A stretch of 60,199 nucleotides of DNA from Oscillospiraceae bacterium. GTDB lineage: Bacteria; Bacillota; Clostridia; Oscillospirales; Oscillospiraceae. Position numbers and translations under genes: made by a program. This document shows, one piece after another, positions 25,653 to 38,435 of the stretch. The stretch spans positions 1-60,199 of the forward strand of contig JAJPYE010000042.1 in assembly GCA_021205095.1 (NCBI GenBank). The letters are read 5' to 3'. Below the pieces are notes generated by a model. That model ran no database searches. It had not been told where the DNA came from and saw nothing but the letters and a program-made list of their open reading frames with translations. How positions within the stretch are numbered: position 1 is the stretch's first letter; the number at the start of each line of letters is the position of its first letter.

Positions 25653-27089
25653 ATGCGGATGAAAGCGGAAGACAAAACCATGGAAAAAATTGTGGCCCTG
25701 TGCAAAAACAGAGGCTTTATCTTCGCCGGGTCGGAGATATACGGCGGTCTGGCAAACTCCTGGGACTACGGCCCCCTGGGCGTTCTGATGAAGCAAAATG
25801 TGAAAAACGCCTGGTGGAAGAAATTCGTCCAGGAGTGTCCCTATAACGTGGGCCTGGACGCGGGTATTCTGATGAACCCGCGGGTATGGGAGGCCAGCGG
25901 CCATGTGACCAACTTCAACGATCCCCTTATCGACTGCAAGGGCTGCAAGCGCCGCCACCGTGCGGACAAGCTCATTGAGGAGTGGGCCCATGAAACCGGC
26001 GTGGACGTGAACGTGGAGGCCATGACCAACGAGGAGATGGTGGCCTACATCCGGGAAAAGCAGATTCCCTGCCCCGGCTGCGGCGCTTGCGATTTTTCGG
26101 ACATCAAGAAGTTTAACCTGATGTTCAAGACCCACCAGGGCGTCACCCAGGAGAGCGGCACGGATGTGTATCTCCGGCCTGAGACCGCCCAGGGCATTTT
26201 CGTGGACTACAAAAACGTTTTGCGTACCACCCGGAAAAAGCTGCCCTTTGGCATCTGCCAGATCGGCAAGAGCTTCCGCAACGAGATCACGCCGGGCAAC
26301 TTCACCTTCCGCATCCTGGAGTTTGAGCAGATGGAGCTGGAGTTTTTCTGCCAGCCGGGAACAGATATGGAGTGGTTTGAGTATTGGCGCGGCTTCTGCA
26401 AGGACTGGCTTCTGGGCCTTGGCATGACGGAGGAGAACCTCCGCCTCCGCGACCACGAGAAGGAGGAGCTGAGCTTCTATTCCAAGGCTACCACAGACTT
26501 TGAATATCTCTTCCCCTTCGGCTGGGGCGAGCTGTGGGGCGTGGCCGACCGCACGGATTACGACCTGACCCAGCACCAGACCTTCTCCGGGGAGAAGATG
26601 GAATACAAGGAGGAGGGCATGGAGGCCGGGTTCGTCCCCTATGTCATCGAGCCGTCCCTGGGCGCCGACCGGGCCATGCTGGCCTTCCTGATCGATGCCT
26701 ACGACGAGGAGCAGGTGGGCGTGGACAAGAAGGGCAAGCCCGATGTGCGCACCGTGCTGCACCTCCATCCCCAGCTTGCCCCCTATAAATGCGCCGTGCT
26801 GCCCCTGTCCAAGAAGGAGATTCTCACCGGCCCGGCCAGGGAGCTGATGCAGGAGCTTTCCAAGGACTTCTCCTGCGACTATGACGAGACTGGCTCCATC
26901 GGCAAGCGCTATCGCCGTCAGGACGAGATCGGCACCCCCTTCTGCGTCACCCTGGACTTCCAGACCGTAGGGGACGGGGAGGTTCCCGCGGATAACTGCG
27001 TCACTATCCGGGAGCGGGATACCATGGAGCAGGTGCGGCTGCCAATTGACCAGGTGCGGGACTACATTGCCCAGCGGGTCAAATACTGA
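25653..27089 (+). CDS. glyQS: Glycyl-tRNA synthetase, single-chain class II type
   Basis: This 478-residue homodimeric enzyme charges tRNA-Gly. Class II motifs are visible: motif 1 region [20 protein letters not shown], motif 2 [20 protein letters not shown], and motif 3 [18 protein letters not shown]. The anticodon-binding domain [15 protein letters not shown] is at the C-terminus. A CxxC pair in CKGCKRR and CPGCGACDF marks the insertion that may bind zinc. AGAGAGG precedes ATG 25653. The 49-base upstream gap is too short for a T-box leader. The next gene starts one base after the stop. Confidence 0.96.
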   Translation: MRMKAEDKTMEKIVALCKNRGFIFAGSEIYGGLANSWDYGPLGVLMKQNVKNAWWKKFVQECPYNVGLDAGILMNPRVWEASGHVTNFNDPLIDCKGCKRRHRADKLIEEWAHETGVDVNVEAMTNEEMVAYIREKQIPCPGCGACDFSDIKKFNLMFKTHQGVTQESGTDVYLRPETAQGIFVDYKNVLRTTRKKLPFGICQIGKSFRNEITPGNFTFRILEFEQMELEFFCQPGTDMEWFEYWRGFCKDWLLGLGMTEENLRLRDHEKEELSFYSKATTDFEYLFPFGWGELWGVADRTDYDLTQHQTFSGEKMEYKEEGMEAGFVPYVIEPSLGADRAMLAFLIDAYDEEQVGVDKKGKPDVRTVLHLHPQLAPYKCAVLPLSKKEILTGPARELMQELSKDFSCDYDETGSIGKRYRRQDEIGTPFCVTLDFQTVGDGEVPADNCVTIRERDTMEQVRLPIDQVRDYIAQRVKY

Positions 27090-27090
27090 T

Positions 27091-27471
27091 ATGGATGAGC
27101 AGGAGCGGCGGGAGCCACAGCCTAAGGACACGGCGGGCCAGAGCTTTGTAAAGACCATACGCCCCGCCGGGTGTGTGCTGTTCATCGTGCTGGCGGTGCT
27201 GGTGGGGCTTATTTGCCTGACAAGCGGCAGAGACCCTGTTTCCGGCTATCAGGCCCCGGAGGATACGGCCTATTACGCCGCTAACCCGGAGGCGCTGGTG
27301 CAGGAGCTGGAGGAGAGCATTTTCCCGGCTCTGCCGGAATACGATATGACGGCGGCGGTCAACGAGAGCGGCACCGTCACCGTTTGGATTGACGACGACC
27401 ATTTTGTGGCGGGCCGCGCCGCCGTCCTGCGATATTTTGACGAGAGCCTTTTTGTCTTTGAAAGGAGCTGA
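27091..27471 (+). CDS. Single-span membrane protein of unknown function
   Basis: The 126-residue product has a charged N-terminal tail, one membrane segment (VLFIVLAVLVGLICL, about residues 31-45) and an external domain of about 80 residues containing YYAANPEALVQELEESIFPA. I do not recognise a family. It starts one base after the glyQS stop and ends six bases before the NadE-like gene, so the three are surely one operon. There is no cysteine-rich or catalytic motif. Confidence 0.75.
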   Translation: MDEQERREPQPKDTAGQSFVKTIRPAGCVLFIVLAVLVGLICLTSGRDPVSGYQAPEDTAYYAANPEALVQELEESIFPALPEYDMTAAVNESGTVTVWIDDDHFVAGRAAVLRYFDESLFVFERS

Positions 27472-27477
27472 CGGGCC

Positions 27478-28650
27478 ATGCGTATCAAAGTCGCCGCCGC
27501 CGCGCCGGAGATTATTCCCGGCCAGCCGGGGCAGAATATGGCAAACGTTCTGGCGGCCATCAGCCGCGCCCGCGCCGATGGAGCGGCTATGCTGGTGCTG
27601 CCGGACGGGGTGCCGGAGGACATCAACCGGGGCGCGGTGGAGCGTCAGGCCGGGCCGATGCCAGTCTATCCCCTGACGGCTCCTTCTTTGACGGCGGAGC
27701 AGATCCTCCAGCCCCAGGAGCTGGACATCCTCTGCTGCTCCTCCAACCGGGCGGCCACCGCCTCCTCTTATTATGAAAACGAGGAGCTGGCGGCCATGGC
27801 CAGCCATGAGAATATGGCCGTGGTTATCATGGCCTGTCCTCTTGGCGGCGTGGGGCAGAGGGTATACACCGGCCAGTGCGTCATTGCCCAGAACGGCTTT
27901 CTTCTGGCAAGCTCTGAGACGGGCTACGCCCTGGCGGAAGTATCCATGCCCCGGCGGGACGCGAAAGCCCCTGTGGAGGAGAAAGTGACCGGCCAGCCCA
28001 CAACCCCCTGGACGGTATTCCCGGAAATGCTGCCCCGCATTTTGAGTCTGCAAAGCGACGGATTGGCCCGCCGTATGCGTGCCGCCGGGACGCCTCAGCT
28101 CACCCTTTCCGTAGGGGAGCGGCCTGACGACCTGCTGGCCCTGTGTGCCTGCGCGGGCGCGGTGGACAGACTGCGTCTGTCCCGGAAGAACATCCATGCG
28201 GAGGTATCCGGTGGACTGGCCGCCCGTGTCGCCGCCCGGCTGGGCGTGTCCTGCGGCGGTGGCGGAGGCCTTTCCGTGGTCTCCCAGGATCTGACCGCCC
28301 GCGCATTGGAAGGCGCCGCGCCGGAGGGCTACGCCGTGAACGCCGCCTTGCCGAGAGGGGTGTCCCGCCTGGTGTTGCGTACCTATGCCAACACCTGCGG
28401 CGATCGGGACATTTCCATTCCGTTGCGGTCTGTCCTGAGCCTGGATGAGACGCCCTGGGGGATAACGGACTTTCTTCTGTACTGCACCCTGGTATACGAC
28501 CTGCCGCGCTGGGCTGTGGAGCGGCTGCTGGAGGACACCTTCAAAACGAAGTATTCCCCGGAGGAGCTTCAATCGGTGCAGGAGACGTTTTTCCAAAATT
28601 ACCGCAAGCCCTCCCCCTGCGACGGGCCGGTGATATTCGCCGTGAAATAA
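27478..28650 (+). CDS. Degenerate NAD(+) synthetase (NadE)-like protein, probably non-catalytic
   Basis: The 390-residue protein reads as a shrunken glutamine-dependent NAD synthetase (normally about 640). The N-terminus RIKVAAAAPEIIPGQPGQN matches the nitrilase-domain start, and SNRAATASSYYENEE with GQRVYTGQCVIAQNGFLL matches its later strands. The catalytic Glu is replaced (PELC-type motif becomes LPDGVP, D43), and the Lys and Cys loops are missing. In the synthetase half, SGGxDS has become SGGLAARVAA (S244-GG), losing the ATP-binding Asp-Ser. The C-terminus keeps ITDFLLYCTLVYDLPRWAVE and SPCDGPV, the family end. It may be a regulator, a structural partner or a decaying paralogue. ATG 27478 is preceded by AAGGAG. 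Confidence 0.7.
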   Translation: MRIKVAAAAPEIIPGQPGQNMANVLAAISRARADGAAMLVLPDGVPEDINRGAVERQAGPMPVYPLTAPSLTAEQILQPQELDILCCSSNRAATASSYYENEELAAMASHENMAVVIMACPLGGVGQRVYTGQCVIAQNGFLLASSETGYALAEVSMPRRDAKAPVEEKVTGQPTTPWTVFPEMLPRILSLQSDGLARRMRAAGTPQLTLSVGERPDDLLALCACAGAVDRLRLSRKNIHAEVSGGLAARVAARLGVSCGGGGGLSVVSQDLTARALEGAAPEGYAVNAALPRGVSRLVLRTYANTCGDRDISIPLRSVLSLDETPWGITDFLLYCTLVYDLPRWAVERLLEDTFKTKYSPEELQSVQETFFQNYRKPSPCDGPVIFAVK

Positions 28651-28667
28651 AATCCATAAAAGGAAAG

Positions 28668-28696
28668 ACAGCCGAATGCGATCAGCGTTCGGCTGT
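28668..28696 (+). terminator. First hairpin after the NadE-like gene
   Basis: ACAGCCGAATGC (28668-28679) pairs with GCGTTCGGCTGT (28685-28696). A weak T-rich sequence follows. Confidence 0.6.
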
Positions 28697-28739
28697 ACTG
28701 TTTCAGAAGGGGCGACGTCCTGTAAGCCGACGATATAAA

Positions 28740-28781
28740 AACCGGGAACCGCTGATTTTTCAGCGGTTCCCGGTTCTCTTT
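28740..28781 (+). terminator. Strong terminator ending the glyQS operon
   Basis: The perfect 15-bp arms 28740-28754 and 28761-28775 with a T-rich loop are followed by CTCTTTT. Confidence 0.85.
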
Positions 28782-28814
28782 TCGATTTGTGGCTGATATT
28801 TTTTGTGGTTTGTG

Positions 28815-28899
28815 GTATCATAGGACTAATGTAATGGGGCATTGGCCCTGTTGCCGTCTGGTGTGTCGTCGGGGGTTGCTTCCACGGCGACTTTTATTT
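28815..28899 (+). ncRNA. Candidate small RNA between terminator and tRNA
   Basis: A -10-like TATCAT (28815-28820) is followed by a non-coding stretch with hairpin GGGCATTGGCCC (about 28837-28848). It ends in a terminator-like stem GTCGTCG (28865-28871)/CGGCGAC (28885-28891) with a TTTTATTT run. The -35 is poor and no Rfam family was recognised. The rest of 28782-29013 holds only the palindrome AGGCTGCGCAGCCT and the tRNA terminator. Confidence 0.3.
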
Positions 28900-28960
28900 C
28901 AGCCTAGCCGCCAGGCTGCGCAGCCTTTCCGCCGCTCAGACAATACCATTCAAAGAAATG

Positions 28961-29007
28961 AAAAATCCGAACACATTACCCATCTGGATAATGCAGTTCG
29001 GATTTTT
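28961..29007 (-). terminator. Terminator of tRNA-Leu
   Basis: AAAAATCCGAAC (28961-28972) pairs with GTTCGGATTTTT (28996-29007). The minus-strand 3' side ends in U5, seven bases after the tRNA CCA end. Confidence 0.75.
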
Positions 29008-29013
29008 ATGGTT

Positions 29014-29100
29014 TGGTGCGGGGAATGGGACTTGAACCCACACGTCCTTGCGAACACAGGCACCTCAAGCCTGCCTGTCTGCCTATTCCAGCACCCCCGC
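29014..29100 (-). tRNA. tRNA-Leu (anticodon GAG)
   Basis: The class II tRNA reads on the minus strand from GCGGGGG to an encoded CCA (29014-29016). The acceptor stem has GCGGGGG paired to TCCCCGC, the anticodon arm is CAGGC-TTGAGGT-GCCTG, there is a long variable arm, and the T loop is TTCAAGT. Confidence 0.93.
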
Positions 29101-29141
29101 ATTTGAGTGCTAGGACATTATAGTGGAATTGCGGGGATTTG

Positions 29142-30419
29142 TCAACTGGTTTTTGCGGATTTCTCCGGCAAATTGTTTGGCGTAGGGGACTGTGGAACAG
29201 ATTTTTTCGGTTCCGGCGGGGTCAGGCTGGCGGCGGTATGGGCGATGACAAGGATGAGGGCAAAGGCCATGGCCATGGCGCCATACCGCATGGGCAGGAG
29301 ATACCGTGTCTTTAAATAGGCGTGATACCCCAGCAGAGAGCCGAAGCTGACGCACAGGGGAACGATGGACAGCCTGGGCGCGGAGACGGCCAGCACCACG
29401 GTCAGCACGTCCGCCACGAAGAAATAGCGGTCGTGCATATGGGGCAGGAGGAAGGGAACGCCCAGGGCGAACAGCACCGCCGCCCCAAAGAGGGCCTTGT
29501 TGTTCAGCCGTTTATATTCCATCACCAGCCACACATAAATGGCGTAGCAGAAGAAAAACGTCAGCACAATGCCAATCCGCTCCCCCGCCTCGGTGGAGAG
29601 GCTGTCAAAATTCAGCAGGGCATAGATGGAGGAGGAATTGTAGTTCAGCCCGTCTCCAATGGTGCTGGTGTTGCGGAAATACAGAGTCAGCAGATCCCAG
29701 AAGCCGCGTCCTGCCAGCACCGCTGGAAGGATGGAGAGAATATAGGTCAGCGGGAAAACGAGGATATGCCGGAGCTTGACCTTTTGGGACACCAGAAACA
29801 GGAAATACACCGGCAGCAGGAAAATGCCCTGCAGCTTAAAGGAGACGGACAGGGCAATGCAGGCCACGCTCCACCCGGAGCGGCCCTCCAGCGCCAGATA
29901 GACCGCCAGCACGGCGAAGGCGGCGTAAACGCTGTCGCACTGGCCCCACAGGGAGCCGTTTAAAATGACCGTGGGCATCCACAGCACCAGAATAAAGGCG
30001 GTCAGCTTTCGGGCGGGGCTGTCTGGATTTAAAACGCCCACCAGCCGCATGGCGGCCCAGGCCAGAATCACGTCGAACAGGATGCTCACATCCTTCACCA
30101 GCAGCAAATCGTATACCTGGCTTTTGGAGATGAGGGCCAGAAAATATAAGTAAGGCACGTTGTAGTTGCACGACCATATTTCCTCACCCAGGCCCTTCCA
30201 GGCCCCGGCGGTGCGGAGGGATTCGATCCAAACCTTGATCCAGTCCTGATAGTCCAGGGTCTCATAGGTCAAAAAGCAATATCGCAGCGCGAAGGCCAGC
30301 GGCACCAGAACGATAACGGCAATACGCTGGGCGCGGGTGCGAAACAGCCCCTCCCGCCACAGCAGAAACAGGGCGAGAAGCAGCTCTGCATAAAGCAAAA
30401 TGGTGGCCCGGTAATCCAA
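29142..30419 (-). CDS. GT-C fold glycosyltransferase (mannosyltransferase-like)
   Basis: The 425-residue polytopic membrane protein has about 10-12 spans. The first external loop holds an acidic motif, TYETLDYQDWIKVW near residues 51-64, placed as in lipid-phosphosugar-dependent GT-C enzymes. Later, NGSLWGQCDSVYAAF and LPHMHDRYFFVADVL match the GT87/Pmt-like pattern with a conserved HMHDRY loop. It probably transfers a sugar from a polyprenyl-phosphate donor to a glycan, lipid or protein outside the membrane. The tail is proline-rich and cytoplasmic. TTG 30419 is the start, with GGGAGGT seven bases upstream. Confidence 0.78.
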   Translation of the reverse strand: MDYRATILLYAELLLALFLLWREGLFRTRAQRIAVIVLVPLAFALRYCFLTYETLDYQDWIKVWIESLRTAGAWKGLGEEIWSCNYNVPYLYFLALISKSQVYDLLLVKDVSILFDVILAWAAMRLVGVLNPDSPARKLTAFILVLWMPTVILNGSLWGQCDSVYAAFAVLAVYLALEGRSGWSVACIALSVSFKLQGIFLLPVYFLFLVSQKVKLRHILVFPLTYILSILPAVLAGRGFWDLLTLYFRNTSTIGDGLNYNSSSIYALLNFDSLSTEAGERIGIVLTFFFCYAIYVWLVMEYKRLNNKALFGAAVLFALGVPFLLPHMHDRYFFVADVLTVVLAVSAPRLSIVPLCVSFGSLLGYHAYLKTRYLLPMRYGAMAMAFALILVIAHTAASLTPPEPKKSVPQSPTPNNLPEKSAKTS

Positions 30420-30496
30420 GGAAAGACCTCCCTTTCAGCAAAAAAGCGGCGAGATGACCCGCCGCATTTCATGGAATATTTTTATTGTAGAGGGGG

Positions 30497-30526
30497 TTGA
30501 CAAGCCTTTGGGCGAAATGATATAAT
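30497..30526 (+). promoter_or_regulatory. Promoter of rpoBC
   Basis: TTGACA (30497-30502), 18-bp spacer, TATAAT (30521-30526). About 150 bases separate the start site from the rpoB ATG. Confidence 0.85.
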
Positions 30527-30548
30527 AGCTTGCTATGTTCTCAAAAGG

Positions 30549-30569
30549 TGGGTATTTATACCCATTTTT
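30549..30569 (+). terminator. Leader hairpin with U5 (possible attenuator of rpoBC)
   Basis: TGGGTA (30549-30554) pairs with TACCCA (30559-30564) and T5 follows at 30565-30569, about 16 bases after the predicted start site. The stem is short, so termination would be partial. Confidence 0.45.
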
Positions 30570-30677
30570 CAACTGTCATTATTGTACCACATTGACGGAG
30601 AAAATCAAGCCATAGCCATCAATTTTTAACAACCCCACCTGGTGTATCATTTTTTTGCCGAAGGAGTGATCTTTTTC

Positions 30678-34444
<3,767 letters not shown>

Positions 34445-34448
<4 letters not shown>

Positions 34449-37400
34449 GTTACGCTCCTTTTGAAGCAATACAAATTGGCATGGCGTCGCCGGAGAAGAT
34501 ACTTTCCTGGTCCTCCGGCGAGGTAAAAAAGCCGGAAACCATTAACTACCGCTCTCTGAAGCCGGAGCGGGACGGTCTGTTCTGCGAGCGTATTTTCGGG
34601 CCGACGAAGGACTGGGAGTGCCACTGCGGAAAATACAAAAAAATTCGCTATAAAGGCAAGATATGCGACCGCTGCGGCGTGGAGGTGACAAAATCCAAGG
34701 TGCGCCGGGAGCGGCTGGGTCATATTCAGCTTGCCACCCCTGTCAGCCACATCTGGTACTTTAAGGGCATCCCTTCCCGGATGGGCGTGCTGCTGGAGCT
34801 GACCCCCAGGGTGCTGGAGAACGTTTTGTACTTCGGGGCCTATATTGTCACGGATCCCGGCTTCTCCCCGCTGCAAAAGTGCCAGATACTCTCGGAAAAA
34901 GAGTACCGGGACATGAAGGAAAAATACGAGGACGATTTCGAGGCCGGCATGGGAGCCGAGGCCATCAAAAAGCTCCTGGCGGACATCGACTGCGACGCCC
35001 TGGCGGAGGAGCTGCGGGAACAGCTCAAGGACGCCACCGGCCAGAAGAAGGCCAAAATCGTCAAGCGGTTGGAGGTCGTGGAGGCGTTCCGCCAGTCCGG
35101 AAACCGGCCTGAGTGGATGATTATCGACGTGCTGCCGGTCATCCCCCCGGAGCTGCGGCCCATGGTGCAGCTTGACGGCGGACGTTTTGCCACCAGCGAC
35201 CTGAACGACCTGTATCGCCGGGTCATCAACCGCAACAACCGACTGAAACGCCTGATGGAGCTTCGCGCCCCGGACATCATTGTCCGCAACGAGAAGCGTA
35301 TGCTCCAGGAGGCAGTGGATGCGCTGATCGACAATGGCCGCCGCGGACGGGCCGTCACCGGCGCCAACTCCCGCGCCCTCAAGAGCCTTTCCGATATGCT
35401 CAAGGGCAAGCAGGGCCGCTTCCGTCAGAACCTTCTGGGCAAGCGCGTGGACTATTCAGGCCGTTCCGTTATCGTGGTCGGCCCGGATCTGAAGCTCTAT
35501 CAGTGCGGCGTGCCGAAGGAAATGGCCATCGAGCTGTTCCGTCCCTTTATCATGAAAAAGCTGGTGGAGGACGGCGCCGCCAACAATATCAAATCCGCCA
35601 AAAAGATGGTGGATAAGCAGCGGCCAGAGGTGTGGGACGCCCTGGAGGTGGTCATCAAGGAACACCCCGTCATGCTCAACCGTGCGCCTACCCTGCACCG
35701 TCTGGGTATCCAGGCGTTCGAGCCGGTGCTGGTGGAGGGCCGCGCCCTGCGGCTGCACCCCCTGGTCTGTACCGCCTTCAACGCGGACTTCGACGGCGAC
35801 CAGATGGCCATTCACGTTCCCCTGTCCGCAGAGGCCCAGGCGGAGGCCCGTGTGCTTATGCTCTCCGCCAATAACCTGCTCCGTCCGCAGGACGGCCAGC
35901 CTGTTACCGTGCCGACCCAGGATATGGTTCTCGGATCCTATTATCTGACCTATATCCGGGAGGAGGAGGGTACTGGCAAGTGCTTTGCCAATCCCGCCGA
36001 GGCTCTGATGGCCTATAGCGAACACGTTGTGGGTATTCATTCTCCTATTCGCGTGCGGTTCACCAAGACCATCGACGGGGAGACCCGTTCGGAGCTTGTG
36101 GACACCACGGTGGGCCGCATTATTTTCAACGAGCCTATTCCCCAGGATCTGGGCTTTGTTGACCGCTCCGACCCGGCCAATGCCTTTAAGCAGGAAATCA
36201 GCTTCCGGGTGGACAAAAAGCTCCTGGGAAAGATTATCCAGCGCTGCATCGATAAATATGGCTTCACCATTGCCACAGAGGTGCTGGATAAGATAAAAGC
36301 CCTCGGCTATAAATACTCCACCATCGGCGCTATCACCATCTCTATTTCAGACATGGTGGTTCCCGGCGCGAAAAAGCGCATTATCGAGGAGACGGAGACC
36401 AACAAGCTGCCTTATATCGAGAAGCAGTACCGCCGTGGCTTTATCACCAATGACGAACGTTACCGCCTGGTGGTGGCCGAGTGGGAGCGCACCATTAACG
36501 AGGTGACGAGCGCCCTTCAGGATAACCTGGATGAGTTCAACCCCATTTATATGATGGCAAACTCCGGCGCCCGTGGCTCCATGAACCAGATTCGCCAGCT
36601 TGCCGGTATGCGCGGCCTTGTGGCCAACACCGCCGGTAAGACCCTGGAGATTCCTATTAAGGCCAACTACCGTGAGGGCCTGACCGTGCTGGAATACTTC
36701 GTCTCCAGCCGAGGCGCACGGAAGGGCCTGGCCGATACCGCCCTTCGTACCGCCGACTCTGGGTATCTGACCCGTCGCTTGGTGGACGTGTCTCAGGACG
36801 TTATCATCCGGGAATGGGACTGCGGCACCAATGCCGGTATCGATGCCAGGGTTATTCTGGATAAGATCGTAAGAACCCGCGTCAGCGAGGACGCCCTGGA
36901 GGGGAAATTTGCCCCGCAGGACATCACAAATCCGATGAACGGCGCGGTCATTGTGCCGAAATTCAAGGCGTTCAGCCCGTCGGATGTGGCGGCGCTGGAG
37001 GCTGCCGGAGTGGAGGAGGTGGACGCCGCCGCAGCAGCTCAAACCTTTGGAGAGAGCATCCGTGGCCGGTTCCCTGCCGTGCCGATTTGCCATCCCGAAA
37101 CGGGAGAGGTGCTGTTCGATACCGACCATATGCTCATGCCGGTAGACGCCCGCCTGCTGGAGGACAGCGGCATATTCTCCGTTAAGGTACGCAGCGTTAT
37201 GTGCTGCGAGGCCAAGAGCGGCGTCTGCGCCCGGTGCTACGGCATGAACCTGGCCTCCGGCAAGCCTGTCGATCCCGGCGAGGCCGTCGGCGTTATCGCG
37301 GCCCAGTCCATCGGCGAGCCTGGCACCCAGCTTACCATGCGTACCTTCCATACGGGCGGCGCCGCCGGTTCCGACGTGGAAGACATCACCCAGGGTCTTC

Positions 37401-38221
37401 CCCGTGTTGAGGAGCTTTTCGAGGCCCGCCGTCCCAAGCGTATGGCGGTGCTGGCGGACATTTCCGGCACGGTGTCTATGGAGGACTCCAAGAAGAATGC
37501 GGTCTGCGCCCTGACCATCACCAACGAGGCTGCCGGGGAGACTCAGGTCTATCAGATCCCCTATTCCAGCGGTATCCTGGTGGCCGAGGGAGATTATGTG
37601 CAGAAGGGCCAGGAGCTGACCCGCGGCTCTCTGAACCCCCACGACGTTCTGCGTACCCGCGGCGTGGACGACGATGAATTTGGCCGCCAGGGTGTGCGCA
37701 ACTACCTGGTGCAGGAGGTGCAGAAGGTCTATCGCCAGCAGGGCGTGGACATCAACAACAAGCACATCGAGGTCATTGCCCGTCAGATGCTCCGCAAGGT
37801 GCGGGTAGAGGAATCCGGGGACACCAAGCTCCTGTCCGGCTCTGTGGTGGACATCAGCGAGCTGAAGCGCGCCAACGAGGAAATCCAGGCCCGCATAGAT
37901 GCCGGAGAGACCGAGCTTGAACCGGCCACCTACACCCAGATCCTCATGGGCATTACCAAGGCGTCCCTGGCTACGGAGAGCTTCCTGTCCGCCGCCTCCT
38001 TCCAGGAGACCACAAGAGTTCTGACCGATGCCGCCATCAAGGGCAAGGTAGACCACCTGGTTGGCCTGAAGGAGAACGTCATCATCGGCAAGCTCATCCC
38101 CGCCGGCTCCGGCCTGGAAATGTATCGGAACGTGGGCGTCCACACCGACGAGGAAAAGGCCGCCGAAGCCGAGGAATATGTAGACCTGTCCGCCCTGGTG
38201 GGCCGGACAAACGCCATATAA
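34445..38221 (+). CDS. rpoC: RNA polymerase beta' subunit
   Basis: This 1258-residue catalytic subunit has the N-terminal zinc site [20 protein letters not shown] and the active-site loop NADFDGDQM near residues 445-455, which holds the catalytic Mg2+. The second zinc site is [14 protein letters not shown], followed by the trigger-loop region [19 protein letters not shown]. The C-terminus ends in [12 protein letters not shown]. The start codon overlaps the rpoB stop. Confidence 0.97.
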
Positions 38222-38277
38222 TGAATGACGCCGACCGAAAAGCATCCCGGCGATTCGTTGAAAATTGAATTGTAAGA

Positions 38278-38317
38278 AACACCCGTGGCAGCCATTCTGG
38301 AATCTGCCACGGGTGTT
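38278..38317 (+). terminator. Terminator after rpoC
   Basis: The perfect 14-bp arms 38278-38291 and 38304-38317 (AACACCCGTGGCAG) are followed by a modest T-rich sequence. Confidence 0.75.
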
Positions 38318-38435
38318 GTCCGTTTATTCAGTGCAAACGTGCGATTATAGAGCAGGGTACAAAGCTCAGATTTTTGGCGGAGGGATTGATTGCGATGGAG
38401 AAGTGGTTGGGATTCTTCTCCGGCGGCGGAGCCGG

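Noticed and set aside
28789-29106. A 105-codon plus-strand frame across the tRNA-Leu locus
   Set aside because: It overlaps a tRNA antisense and two hairpins, with no ribosome site or recognisable protein.
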